Below, one piece after another: positions 35,860 through 47,889 of a DNA stretch of 64,000 nucleotides. A model generated the notes under the pieces. The model saw only the letters and a program-made list of their open reading frames with translations, was not told the origin of the DNA and ran no database searches. The stretch is taken from contig CM056741.1 of assembly GCA_029851415.1 (NCBI GenBank), forward strand, positions 64,904,282-64,968,281, in the 5' to 3' direction. Position 1 is the stretch's first letter. The number at the start of each line of letters is the position of its first letter. The stretch comes from Eretmocerus hayati (lineage: Eukaryota; Arthropoda; Insecta; Hymenoptera; Aphelinidae). The position numbers and the translations under genes were made by a program.

Positions 35860-36480
35860 GCAAAATCAAAGGGCCGACGATGAGACGACGAATTTGCGCG
35901 CCCGCTCACGATTACTCTCGGATCGACTTCATCCTCCCCTCTCCCTCGCTCTGTCTTCTCCCATCATTTCTTCTCCTCGTCATCTTCTTTCTTCACATTT
36001 TCACTATCTGTCTGTCCCGTTCTTCCGTTTGCAGCCCCTAGAGACTCGTACGCGCGCGTTAATAAATTGAAACTATAGTCCCTGGAAAGATTTTTGCGTC
36101 GTACATTTCAACGGGTTTTCTCACACGTTCTTCCACCAACTTTGTCCCCTATATTCGCTCTTCCTCTTCTCAACCTCTTTTCGTCTCTCTCAGTACCCGC
36201 TTCTGTCGTTTTCTCGCTTTAGCACCACCGGCTCGCTCATTTCCTCCGACGTGCGAAGCTCGTGAAATTTTTCCCTTCAATGTGGAGTTGAGAGTGATTT
36301 CGCTCTTTTCCACGACTGCACCTCCGGGAGCTCAGCAGCTCTCGAGGATCGACATTGAATTTTCATTTTTTTTCTTTCCCTTCTTTTTCTCAAGTATATG
36401 TTCATCTGGCAGCATGAGTTGTGGACCTCTCCGGCTTACCGGAAAGCTCATTCTTCAGGATTTCGTTTGATGTGCCAGAT
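35860..36480. promoter_or_regulatory. C/T-rich and CpG-rich island
   Basis: A pyrimidine-rich tract (many CTCTC/TTCTC) contains scattered CG dinucleotides, including GCGCGC and TACGCGCGCG near 36050. No coding signal was recognised. It could be a regulatory patch or transcribed leader, which is inference. Confidence 0.22.
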
Positions 36481-38165
36481 GAATTCTCCAGTTAAAGGAA
36501 GCTTTTTTCAGTAACCCTTACTTTCTCATACCCGGAATCTTTACAATAAAATGGAAGAGCTGATTGTTGCTCCAACCTGACCTATTAGACCTGCTCACTT
36601 TTGTGACTCAAGAACAGCCTATTCTTTGATGGTCAATGCAAACTCATCCGACATAGGAAAGTGGTGGTATTCCTGAAATGCACTCATCGCTTTTTTGTGG
36701 CACTTGTCACTATGGTTGGCTATTTTTTAAATACTTAAACGTTCGAGACATATCTCTGTATTGAACTGGATAATTTCACCATGGGAAGGGGCAATAAATA
36801 ATGAGATGTTGAAATTTAATATCAAAAATTTCAGAAGCTCGTTACTTTTGAGCATACTATCCAATCTGCAGAAAAATGGTTGACTAATCTTTGTATCGAC
36901 CACTCTATATTTTTTGTACTAGAGGAATATTTTGACAATTCTGATGAATTCGAATGAGATTATTCTGATACTGTTCTTAAAGTTCAGGAGCTATTACGGT
37001 TTGTGTTTAGTAAAAAGCAAGATATTACCGCGTAAATCAGTTACGTCGTGCTTAAGTGCCTGTTTCCCGATGAACGTGAAAAACGTCTCCATAGCAATGG
37101 CCGAGCGCGCGTTAGGCGGGAGGTAATAAACGCTTTGTCTTAACGGCTTCCTTCAATTTTTCTTGTTTTTCTCGCTTTCAGCTTGGCATCACACGTATTT
37201 GGTGCACAGAGGGAAAAGTGAAACAAGTACACTTTCTCAAACTTGAGAGAAAATATGCTCAACGAGTTCTGTTGTTAATTTAGATTTTGATGAGAGAACC
37301 AGCGATTTTCTTATTTTTTTCGTCCGCCCTTGGCTGATCTTGTTTATTCACAGTTGAATGGTTTGGGAATGAATTTGCTCTAAGCGTTTTCTTACCCTAC
37401 AGAATAGCTAATTTTCTACTCTAGTTGTCTGACGTCAACGTTTGCTTTACGGATTACACTCTTCCACTTCGAAAATTGAACTTTTTGAAGAATGTTTCCG
37501 TAGGACTAGTTCAAAATCAAATTTTTGGGAACACGGATTTGCTTCGAATCGATGATCCAAATTCTTAGATAAACTAATGCTAATGGAGTTGTGGTCTTAT
37601 CAATGGATGTATCCTTTTGAGTGACTTTTCACTGTTCCAATAAACTTACCTGAAGAATAAATGAGAATATCTGTTTCCCATGCTGGTCTGATTGAGAAAA
37701 GTCTGTTGCTGTACTCACAGATTCAAACTATTCACGATGTTCAATTTTAGAGAGAATAAAATTCAGAAAATTTAATTTGTAAATGGGCTCCAACTTGTTG
37801 AAAGTATCATTACAAATGTAGTCTGGTGCCTAAATGCGACGAGGCATTTTTTACACAATGAGTCAAAAAACTTAGGACGCAGGGTCTTAATCTTCGCATT
37901 CACAGTTTTACATTTGATCCAAAAATATGTTTCGAATCTCGTGATCAGGAAAATTTCACGAACTTGGTTGTTTTGTATCGCGAAAAGTCAATTTGGGATG
38001 CGCGACATATAAGATGCATCAATACCATATTTCAGTGATATCGGGATATGGATGAAATTAATCGATTCGTTGATTCCAGTGTAAATGTTTATTAATCATC
38101 CCTTTTTCCTGAAATTGGAGTGGGTCTTCCAAGAGCTACTGAACGAGCTACTGAATCGAGCTATT
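36480..38165. other. Gene-free stretch
   Basis: No gene or defined repeat was recognised. Confidence 0.45.
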
Positions 38166-38167
38166 CC

Positions 38168-38290
38168 TTTCTTTAATTCCTCGAGTGAGATTTTTCACTC
38201 GGATTCTGAGTGAGAGTCCATCGCAATCGGTAAAGAGTCAGAAATTAAAGAATCATTAATCTCACTCGATTTCACTTGGATGCAAGCGTG
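38168..38290. repeat. GAGTGAGATTTTTCACTC motif cluster, left
   Basis: The palindromic phrase CGAGTGAGATTTTTCACTCG at 38180-38199 is followed by further GAGTGAGA and CTCACTCG words. The same phrases recur at 38838-39085. Confidence 0.5.
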
Positions 38291-38600
38291 AGACGCTCGA
38301 ATCGAATTTCAGGTTATGTTTTGCTGCTTGTTTGTTACTGATGGATCAACGTGTAACTTCCAAAGAAGAAAATGAGCAAAGAAATGTCAATATCCTCTTC
38401 CATCAGTTTTAAAAATATACAGCCCAATATTATATCATATTATATATTGTCAAAAAATGATGTCCCGTTACCGGGGATTCACCTTTGTAATTTTTTACTC
38501 GAAACGATGGCTAGTTTTCATATTTTCATCTCCACATACGACAGGTGTAAAGTTACACGGTGCATCATTCTCATAACACGGTGCTATGGTACCCCGGGTC

Positions 38601-38678
38601 TCAACAGCAGCAGTAGCTCAGTGGAGAAGCAGCACAATTCACAAGCAAGTCGACCTCAGTTCGATTCCCCGCACCTCC
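38601..38678 (+). repeat. tRNA-like sequence, probable head of a tRNA-derived SINE
   Basis: A good A box (TAGCTCAGTGG, 38614-38624) and a good B box (AGTTCGATTCC, 38658-38668) are spaced as in a tRNA gene and followed by GCACC. The anticodon arm and acceptor stem do not pair convincingly, and the sequence runs on into GCACCTCCCTAATCACAAAA. I therefore call it a tRNA-derived SINE head or tRNA pseudogene rather than a working tRNA. An RNA polymerase III-like T run follows at about 38726. Confidence 0.55.
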
Positions 38679-38837
38679 CTAATCACAAAAACATCGAAAT
38701 CGTCATGCTACTCCGGACGGAGTAAATTTTTTTCTTTTTTTTCCAACCTTCGGATGATCAATAATAATCATATCAATTTTACGTATTGATTGAATGAAAA
38801 TAATCAGTTTCAGCTAAATCACATTTGGATTCACCCA

Positions 38838-39085
38838 GATTCCCCGAGTGAAAAACCTCACTCTTTTTCTTGAAAGAAACTCACTTGTCAGCGAGTTGCC
38901 TCGATTTCACTAAGAAATAAGAAAAGTTAAGAGAATTCCATGGTTTTTTTCTGTGACAATGGAGTAATGTTCCCGAGGTAAATCGATTTCTAAAATGGGT
39001 TTATGAAGTTTTTATACTTTCTCAACTTTTCCGAGTGAGATCTCACTCGAAGTTCGAAGTGAAAAATCTCACTCGGGGAAGCTAA
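38838..39085. repeat. Inverted-repeat element with TTCCCCGAGTGA ends
   Basis: The left end TTCCCCGAGTGAAAAACCTC (38840) faces the right end GTGAAAAATCTCACTCGGGG at about 39059-39078. Between them lie CGAGTGAGATCTCACTCG and CGAAGTTCGAAG, themselves palindromic. It shares words with the cluster at 38168-38290. Confidence 0.5.
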
Positions 39086-39389
39086 GAGAGTACCAGTCGC
39101 GCATTTTAATGAACATATCGGTATGGGAGTGAATCATTTTCCCCTAGTCCTCTATCAAAGTGACACCTTCAATAAGCCGGTGAATAATAAAAGATGAAAA
39201 GTCGGAGGTATAAGGGCTACTGGCGTCGTGGGCTTCGACGTAAATACTTGTTGATAAAACTAATGTTCAACATTTTCGCATCAAATTTGGATACTCGATC
39301 AGCATCAGCGTGAATTCCATAACGAGTATATAATTTCAGTGGATTCACGAATTACAGGAGAGGCTCACAAGCCACCATAGGGACTTGCA

Positions 39390-40560
39390 CGACATTCAAA
39401 TCGACTCGTCACATCCGGTTTCCATCCCACATGCAAGATATACTCTCTTCCCCAAGCTCATTTCCATCATCATAATACGGCCACAAGTTCTCGGTGCAAA
39501 CGCTCCTTCTCCTACTCTCTCTCTCTCTCTCTTGCGTTATATCTATCCGATGTCATCGCTCGACGCCCATCCTGACCGCGGAATGACTGGGATATCATCA
39601 TATATACCGTTGTATTTGCAGAGTCAGAGAAGAGAAGGGGGATCGAGGGAGGCGTCCGGGGCCAAGTAGTACGAGTCGGCGTCTGGCGCGGCGCCGAGCG
39701 ACGGCTGTTATTGATTTTCCAAATGGCCGCTCGTTACGCGACTTATGGGGTCTCTCTAACGCCTCTAAAACACCCTTGTATGCACTCAACGGGTGACCCC
39801 ACCCTATACACCACCACCACCACCTCTCAAGAATTCCCCCCCCCCCACTCCCTCCTATAGAGGTGCGAACGCGAGGCCTAAAATACACGAAACGTATTCT
39901 CTGATGTATAACAGGCGGCAGCCGAAACTTTGTAGCAAACTGTTTACTCGGACGCGGAGTGCGTTATGTACTGTGATGCCATGTATGTACCTTCTTCGCA
40001 GATCTGACTTTGTATATACAAGTTGGCAATACGATACATGTGACTATTTTCGCACTCGTGTTACTGTATATATTGTATAAGTGAATATACAATACATAGG
40101 TAGAATAGTGTATAGAGAGACGATGTGGTGGCGGGCCGCGAATCCGATTAGACGCTGTAAGCCCGTCACGTGCGCCCGAGCGGGCGCGCGTGCGACAACC
40201 GCAACTGGGTGAAATTGCCCGAGAGGCCCCCCCCCCACACACACACGCAACTGTAAATGTACCCATGTACCCATTCTAAAACCAGATAAAGCTATGTGTG
40301 CACATACCTGTATCGGTGTGTGAGTGGCTCTCCGCCTTCTTCCCTTATACTCTTCTCGAGAACAAGGGCGAATTTCAAAACTATCCACGCCATACCGCCT
40401 AGCTCGTCCGGCCGGCCTTACTTCTCCCTATATATAACCTCACTTTACTCTTCAGCCTATCCTGTTATACATATAGATATATCTTATCATCATCCTATCT
40501 TTGCATTGAAATTATACGGGATCGGAGTTGGGTGAGATGCGATCAAAGATACTCTAGCCA
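39390..40560. promoter_or_regulatory. GC/CpG-rich island with microsatellites
   Basis: It contains (CT)n near 39515-39533, ACC triplets and a C run near 39810-39846, and a C run followed by (AC)n at 40227-40247. Around 40120-40200 it is strongly CpG-rich. Open frames are short and low-complexity. Candidate regulatory island by composition only. Confidence 0.25.
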
Positions 40561-43500
40561 TTTTCTATCACAAAGTCTATACTGTGAAGGGAAGAAGAAG
40601 AAGAAGAAGAAGATGAATGAGAGAAAGCTCGATTTATATAGGATTTCCATTCGTTATGGGCTGGATTATAGAACCCACGTCGCGCCGTCATTTTAGAGTA
40701 GAAGTTCTTTCTCATCTAACTACGGACATACTTGAAGAGATAGAAAAGTATACTCATTATGATGATCCTCTCATTATTCTGTGAAATCCATCTCTTTGCA
40801 CCATGGATAAATTCGGACCAATCGAGAATTCAGACATTGAGTGACTTTCCAACGACGAGAGGAATTCGTTTGCAACTTTTTGTCACGTTCCAACTCTTTT
40901 GACCTGTATATCCATTGAGAAGTTCGTCCCATGATAATTCCTGAAGACAAGTTTGACCTGATCTAAATTGGCGCAGATGTTTGCCAACTCAGCTTGGAAT
41001 TTACCTTCCCTTCAACGAAACCGAGTTTTTTTTCCGAGTCATGTTTTTGAAATTGAATTGACTGCACATTTGGAAAACAAAAATTAATTCACAAAGTTTC
41101 TTTTCGAGACACCGTCCTCGTAAATTGGAGATATTTACACTAATCTATTTTTTCTGAGTAATTTTTTCAGAATATTTCTGGGGATCACTCGAGATATGGA
41201 CTCGAATACACCCGAGTTACATACACAAAATTCCATTGTCCCGAAGACTGTGAGTCAGCATCGGGGAGCATAGGAATTCTTCAGAAAACAATATTTGGAA
41301 ACTCTGAAAAATTCTGCGAAAACTCGAGTATCCGAGGCATGATATCCCTTGAGAATTATATCAAAATCTTATTTCCAACGTTTGCTCGGAGTGAGATGAG
41401 TCGGCATGGTAAAATTGGTAATTTCAATGTTTTTCATCTATTTTCGATTGTATTAACCTATGCCAGTTGGAAAAAGTTTCTGGACAGGCCAAAACAATTC
41501 CGTCCTGAGAGGATAAAAAATTGACTGAAACTTGTGGTTCAAGTGAACTTTTTAGAGTCTCAATTTCTGATCCATCATAAGACGATATGAAGGCTTGCCA
41601 ACAGTAGCAATGGTATCGAGCCTGAAATAAGCGCGCTGTTCTGCCAGCTGGTGGAACTTGTTGCTCGATACATCCAAGTTTAAAATAAGCCGTCCTCTTG
41701 GTGTATCTCTGGAGTATAAGTAGATTCTTGTGCGATGCTCAATTTAGTTTGCCAAAGAATACATCTTCGCAATCGAATTTTTATCAACTTCCAATGGTAG
41801 AATTTCAAGTATGGCTCCTCACATAGGTCGCGAAGATAAAGAAGTTGAAGGTTCAGGAAAGCAACTATCAATGGTATTCAAAAGTTCGTCTTTTTTTACG
41901 AGTTTTCATCTCTACGTGGTTTTGCGTGAAAGCTCGGAAGGGATGAGTCGCGCTCATAAAAAAATTCGTAGATGTTTTGAAGATCTATGAGATGATGAGT
42001 TCGAATTAATAAAAAAACGGGGCCCATCCGCTGTGAGACTCTCAGATAGAAGATTTAGCTGATATGTATCAATTCCTCGAACTTTTTTCAAAACATCTAT
42101 CCTTCAGATTTTTTGGTAAAACTCGCCCCTTCTGAGCTATTACGGGAAAACCACTAAAGATACATAGGTCCGCGAAGAATACGAACTCCTACATAATATT
42201 TGTATGGAAAAATCCAAGAAACAATTTTATTTCAAAATCCACCAAAAATTTTGATTCTTTCTGGAAAATGATATTAGAGGTATCTTAAATCGCACCCCAT
42301 AGGAATTTTTCTCCCCGAACTTTCAACTTTTACGCTTTCTTGTCGCAACGTGATAGATCCAAAATGTTGACTTGCACAAGTATGTGAGTTTTCCCAACTG
42401 GTTCTTTTGCGTCATCAATAAACAAAATCAGAAACTGGGAACGACAACTTCGCTTCGTGCGTCAAAACTGAAAACACGATTCGTCAAGTTGAATCTCGAA
42501 CAATGCCCGATGGTTCGTTGAGAAATTATCGAATTGTATGAAAAGTAGCGGGGACATACAGATATTGGAGGTTCTAGACGATTTTAATGAGCGCGGATCT
42601 TTCGCGTACGTATCACTAAACGAATTTGAATCTCAGTTGAATCAATAACCATGGCTCATGCATGACTCGACATGATAATCAATCCTATACTTTCGTCCCT
42701 CGTTATACACTGTAGACACGTTCCGATGGGCTACCGCATACGAGAGAACCGCGTATACTGAGACATTGATCTTATAGGGAAAAGGCGATTACGTACCAAA
42801 GCTCGAGTGGATCGGGTGCGAAGAAACCTTACGTTTCTGGAAGAGTAGGGGTTGCGTTTCTCCGATGCGTATACCAAAACCACGTGAAATGACATCCGTT
42901 CGCATGTAATCGACTGAAAATATGTCATCTGATGATCAATGAGTACTTTATCCGCACGATCGAATCTCATAAGATGTACATTTGGGAACAAGGTGAAGTG
43001 CATTCGTTCGAGATCTTACTGAGAATATTAATGCAATGCTGAATTTATCCTTCAACTCCCTTGTATATAGACTCGTCGTTTACTTCCGAATCACTGCGAT
43101 GATCCCAGGATTGCCGATTAGTGTAGCTCTGAAGAATTTAACTGTAGATAACATTACTACTCCCTCAGCCACGCTGCTATCAATTCCTTCATTTCTGCGA
43201 GCTTGATTCATGATAATCCGATGTCGGAATAATGATACAAAAATCAAACTTTCCAGCTTACCTCTAAAGCACGGCTCTAAAGAGAAATGTTCGAGCAATG
43301 ATTCATCAAGCCGCATATGAGCGTTTCTCTGGAACTTTTGCACTTTGCTGAAAATCGTTGAAAAATGAAAAATGAAAACCGCTTAATGCACACCTGGGAC
43401 CTTCTGCTCATGCATTTGGGTAGCAGTGAGATGAGTTACAAATGCACTATTGAAACTCATATAGCGTTGGTGGCATCGCCAAAATCACGTTGACGAGTCA

Positions 43501-44090
43501 AGCTTTGAGTAGTTTTCCGTCGATTTTCCAGAATTTCTTGAGCATACATTTGGCAAGATTGATAATTTCAACGAATGTTTTGGGCTTTTCGTAGCTTCAT
43601 ACGGTGAGGGTATCAGATCACAATAATTGGTTTTACCCACATAGGGCTCAATCCGCCCATAAAGGGTGAGAAAAACTGAACTTTTTTTTGTGAGTCACGT
43701 TTTTTTTCTATTTTACGTTAGAACGGTCGTGTTCTAGATAGGGAGATTGCACAATTACGAGCCTTGTCGTAAAATCTTTGCAATTGCATCTACTTTAGAT
43801 ATGCATTTTAAAAATTGCGTCCAGAGTCACGGCAGAAGCTTGGCATAATCATCTTTGAGTTGAACGAGACATGATTGATTTTTTATTTCCAATTTTCGAA
43901 GTCGTGAAATTTTGGCTGAATTGGTAGCACACGATCACGCTGTTGGACCATTTCTTCAATATTTTATCCACGAAATACAGCTGGAATCATCCCGAAAAGT
44001 TGCCGGCATTCACAGAATATCCGTAAGACTGCACGAGAGTTAAAATAATTAAAAGCCCAGCCAAAATTTGTCCGTCAGCATCTTGCGTAT
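40560..44090. other. Gene-free stretch
   Basis: Apart from a GAA microsatellite at about 40591-40613, I see no gene, RNA or repeat with defined ends. Confidence 0.45.
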
Positions 44091-44099
44091 CGGGTTGCC

Positions 44100-45065
44100 T
44101 ATGTGGAGGGGGTGAAGTGTGATGGATGGCCGTATATGGGTCATGGGTGGGTCGATGGGTGGGTGGGTGCATGGGTTAGTGGTCAGGTGGATGGATGGAT
44201 GGATGAGTGGACCGATGGATGAATAAGTGAATGAGAATTGAGGGATGAGGTGTGAGGAACGAGTTATGAGGAGTGAGTTATGAGGAGTGAGTTATGAGGA
44301 ACGAGTCATGAGGAACGAGTCATGAGGAATGAGTCATGAGGAACGAGCCATGAGGGACGAGTCATGAGGAATGAGCTGCGGGGGGCGAGCTATGAGGAAC
44401 GAGTCACGAGGAACGAGTTATGAGGAATGACTCATGAGGAATGAGTCACGAAGAACGAGTCATGAGGAATGAGTCATGAGGACCGAGTTATAAGGAATGA
44501 GTCACGAGGAACGAGTTATGAGGAATGAGGCGTGAGGAATGAATTATGAGGAATGAGTCACGAGGAACGAGTCATGAGGAATGAGTCATGAGGACCGAGT
44601 TATAAGGAATGAGTCACGAGGAACGAGTTATGAGGAACGAGTCATGAGGAATGAGTCATGAGGACCGAGTTATGAGGAATGACTCATGAGGAATGAGTCA
44701 CGAAGAACGAGTCATGAGGAATGAGTCATGAGGACCGAGTTATAAGGAATGAGTCACGAGGAACGAGTTATGAGGAACGAGTCATGAGGAATGAGTCATG
44801 AGGACCGAGTTATAAGGAATGAGTCACGAGGAATGAGTTATGAGTTATGAGTCATGAGGAACGAGTTATGAGGAACGAGTAATGAAGAATTAGTTATGAG
44901 GAATCAGTTCTGAGGAGGGAGTTATGAGGAATGAGTCAGGAGGAATTAGTTATGAAGAGTGAGTTATGAGGAACGATTTATGTGGAACGACCTGTGAGGA
45001 ATGAGTTATGAGGAACGTCGTATGAAGAACGTGGTGTAAGGAACGAGCTATGAGGAACAAGATGT
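44100..45065 (+). repeat. Minisatellite: 4-bp then 14-bp tandem repeats with 70-bp higher order
   Basis: The array opens with GGGT/GGAT runs (44150-44215) and passes into a 14-bp unit, ATGAGGAAYGAGTC. Variant units carrying GACCGAG recur at 44481, 44593, 44663, 44733 and 44803, that is, at 112, 70, 70 and 70 bp, all multiples of 14. This shows a higher-order period of five units. It decays towards 45060. Confidence 0.9.
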
Positions 45066-45071
45066 GGCACT

Positions 45072-45452
45072 GGGAATAGAGATCACGATCATGAAGAAAG
45101 GTCTGGCTACTCCGTATGGCGGACGTGGTGCTCAGGTGATGCTACCGCGGTCGACTTTTGCCAATATGGCCGCCTCGGGGGAGGCGATCTGATTGTCTGA
45201 AAAAAACAGCAGCTGGCGATTTTGAAACTTCAATATGTACAACAGTACAGCGATGTGTTATGAATCTCCAACAGCCGGACAACCGTCAACCTGGAGCAAA
45301 TGTTTGCTCTAGTTCGTTGTTTCTTCCAGCCAATCAGATCGCCTTCCTCGAGGCGGCCATATTGGCAAAAATCGACTGCGGTGACATCACACGAGCAAGG
45401 CGTGCACCCTATGGAGTGGCCAGACCATTCTTTATGATCGTGATAGAGATGC
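45072..45452. repeat. 380-bp hairpin between two tandem arrays
   Basis: The left arm (45072-about 45200) contains GAGATCACGATCATGAAG, GGTCTGGCTACTCC and TTGCCAATATGGCCGCCTCG. The right arm (about 45325-45452) contains their reverse complements, ending ATGATCGTGATAGAG. Arms match over roughly 120 bp with about 85% identity by eye, around a 125-bp loop. Open frames on both strands are mirror products of the palindrome. Confidence 0.82.
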
Positions 45453-45479
45453 TGGAATCTCATCCAACTTGTCTGGTCT

Positions 45480-45985
45480 AATTCAGTGTAGTTCGTTATA
45501 GTGCGGTCTGGTCAGGTTTTATTTGGTCTTACTCGGTCTAGCTCGGTCTCATTCGGTCTATTCCGGTGAATGGGATATATTCGGGTCTAGATCGGTCTAA
45601 TTCGGTCTCATTCGGTTTACTTTCGTCAAATTAGGTGTAAGTTAGTCTAGAACGGTCTCATTCGCTCTAGTTTAATCTAGTGTGGTCTAGTCCGATCTAG
45701 TTTCCTTCAGTTGGGTCTAGTTCTTTCTGAATGAGTCTAATTCAGTCTAGTTCGATGCAGTCAAGTCTAGTTTGGTAAAATTCAATCTATTTCGGTTCTG
45801 TTACGTCCGATCAAGTTTAGTTTGATCCAGCTCGGCCCAGTTCGTCGTAGTTCGATCGGGTTTGATCTAGTTTGAGATAATTTGGACAAGTTCGGTCTTG
45901 TTTGGTGTAGTTAGGTTCAGTTCGATATAGTTCGTTAGATAAATCTAGTTTTGTCTAATTCGGCTTATTTCGATCTGATTACAAC
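45480..45985 (+). repeat. Degenerate ~10-bp tandem repeat (TTCGGTCTAG type)
   Basis: The words TCGGTCTAGT, TCGGTCTCAT and TCGATCTAGT repeat about every 10-11 bases over some 500 bp, more degenerate to the right. It directly follows the hairpin. Confidence 0.75.
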
Positions 45986-46243
45986 TAGCTCATCAGTAAC
46001 ATCTTCTACACTGCTATTAATACTCCGTGGTCACCCGAGGGTTAATGTCAATGGTGCAGTCGCCGTGGGCTGAGAATCAGTCCGAGTCTCTGGTTTTATG
46101 CAGCGCCCAACCCGCGGATCAATTCTTAATCTTCAGGTTACCAACGACTATTGATACCAGTGTTGATCGTTCGGCCGTTCAATTTAGTCAAGACAGCCGT
46201 TTCGAAAATTGAGAACAATATATTCGAAATTTTCAATTCTATA

Positions 46244-47683
46244 TGAGTAATTCCGCGCGAAACAGACCTACGAAAAAGGGTCATGTTTTAAAAATTTTTC
46301 TTGACTTTTTTATTCGATTCTATGGTACAAAATATGAACTTTTCACTACCTATGAGGCCCCAAAAAAAATTTTCCAGGTACCTTCAACGTACATTACTTT
46401 GTTCGTTTGAATTATTTTCAACAAAAAAGTTAGGGTATCTTTTCCAATAAAATGAATTTTTCTCATTTTTCTCGGATTCTTTCACAGATACAGAGATGCG
46501 GCTTGCGGCATTCGAAGGGTCTTTGAAAAACCGATCGAAATCAATCTTGTAAAATTGATTTTGATGTCTTGGGTGATTTTATCGAGCAAAAGAGTGAAAA
46601 TCATAGAAGATTAAATTTCTCAAAAATCCAATTTTTTAAAATTTTGAAAATTTGATATTTTATGTAAAATGTTATGTTCTTTCAGGAAAAAATAGTCTCG
46701 AACTCTTTTTTTGCGTTCTAACGCCTATTTTTGCCAATTATCACAAATCCATTTTCCAGGCTTTTGGAAATCGTCTGTTTTCTGCGCATGCGCAGAAGTT
46801 TGGACCCTTGAAACCAATTTCATTGGAAAGCCAAGAAAATTTCCTTCGAAATGACTACCTGCCAAAGTCAATTTCATGTATTTGAACCGAATCTACAACG
46901 TATGAAAGATGAGCCTCCAGCTCGAGTGCGACAAATGGACGCCATCGAACGAGGGCAGGCGTGGATTTCCTCACTGCTGTCTCCAGTACCTCCGACCCCC
47001 TCTGAGAAACTATCAAGATTCAGTAGTTTTTTGAACGTTGCAACTCTAGCTCAAATGCATGGAATTGACTTCGGCAGGTGGTCATTAAGAAGGAAATTTT
47101 CTTGGCTTTCCAATGGAATTGGTTTCAAGGACCCAAATTTCTGCGCATGCGCAGAAAACAGACGATTTTCAAAAGCCTGGAAAACGGATTTGTGATAATT
47201 GGTAAAAATAAGCCTTAGAACGCGAAAAAGGAATTTGGGACTATTTTTTTCTGAAAGAACACAAAATTTTACATAAAATATCAAATTTTCCAAATTTTAA
47301 AAAAATGGGTTTTCGAGAAATTTAATCTTCTATGATTTTTACTCTTTTGCTCGATAAAATCACCCAAGACATCAAAATCAATTTCACAAGATTGATTTCG
47401 ATAGGCTTTTCAAAGACCTCCGAATGCCGCAAGCCGCATTTCTGTATCTGTGAACAAATTCGAGAAAAATTTATTTTATTGAAAAAAATACCCTAACTTT
47501 TTTTGTTGAAAATAATTCAAAAGAACAATGTAATGTACGTTGAAGGTACCTGGAAAATTTTTTTTGGGGCCCCATAGGTAGTGAAAAGTTCATATTTTGT
47601 ACCATAGAATCGAAGAAAAAAGTCAAGAAAAATTTTTAAAACATGACCCTTTTTCGTAGATCTGTTTCGCGCGGAACTACTCA
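46244..47683. mobile_element. 1.44-kb near-complete palindrome, TGAGTA-tip fold-back element
   Basis: It is TA-flanked (46242-46243, 47684-47685). The left tip is TGAGTAATTCCGCGCGAAAC and the right tip in reverse is TGAGTAGTTCCGCGCGAAAC. The arms 46244-about 46885 and about 47050-47683 are complementary nearly throughout (for example GACCCTTTTTCGTAGA, GCGGCTTGCGGCATTCG, CTGCGCATGCGCAGAA), leaving a loop of about 165 bp. There is no transposase. Open frames seen on each strand are the same sequence read in the two arms. Confidence 0.88.
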
Positions 47684-47804
47684 TATATCTCTCAGCAGGT
47701 AAGTATAACTCAAGATAATACCATTTTTGCAAACTTAATGAGAAACACTACCTGGCATCTTAAACCAATCACCGATCATCATTTTACAACCATGATTATT
47801 AGAC

Positions 47805-47885
47805 TACAAAAGCACTTCAGGAGCCTCTGAATTATCAAGGACATTTACAAGCCGAACGAGCGGTAGCGAGTGCGGCAATAACGCT
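47805..47885 (-). repeat. Dispersed repeat, copy 2
   Basis: This is the reverse-oriented copy of 34936-35015, containing CCGAACGAGCGGTAGCGAGT. The ends are undefined. Confidence 0.55.
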
Positions 47886-47889
47886 AGTA

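Noticed and set aside
38601..38678. Functional tRNA gene
   Set aside because: Internal promoter boxes are good, but the acceptor and anticodon stems do not pair.
44100..45065. Possible CRISPR-like or coding repeat array
   Set aside because: Units are contiguous with no unique spacers and stop codons occur in frame; it is a minisatellite.
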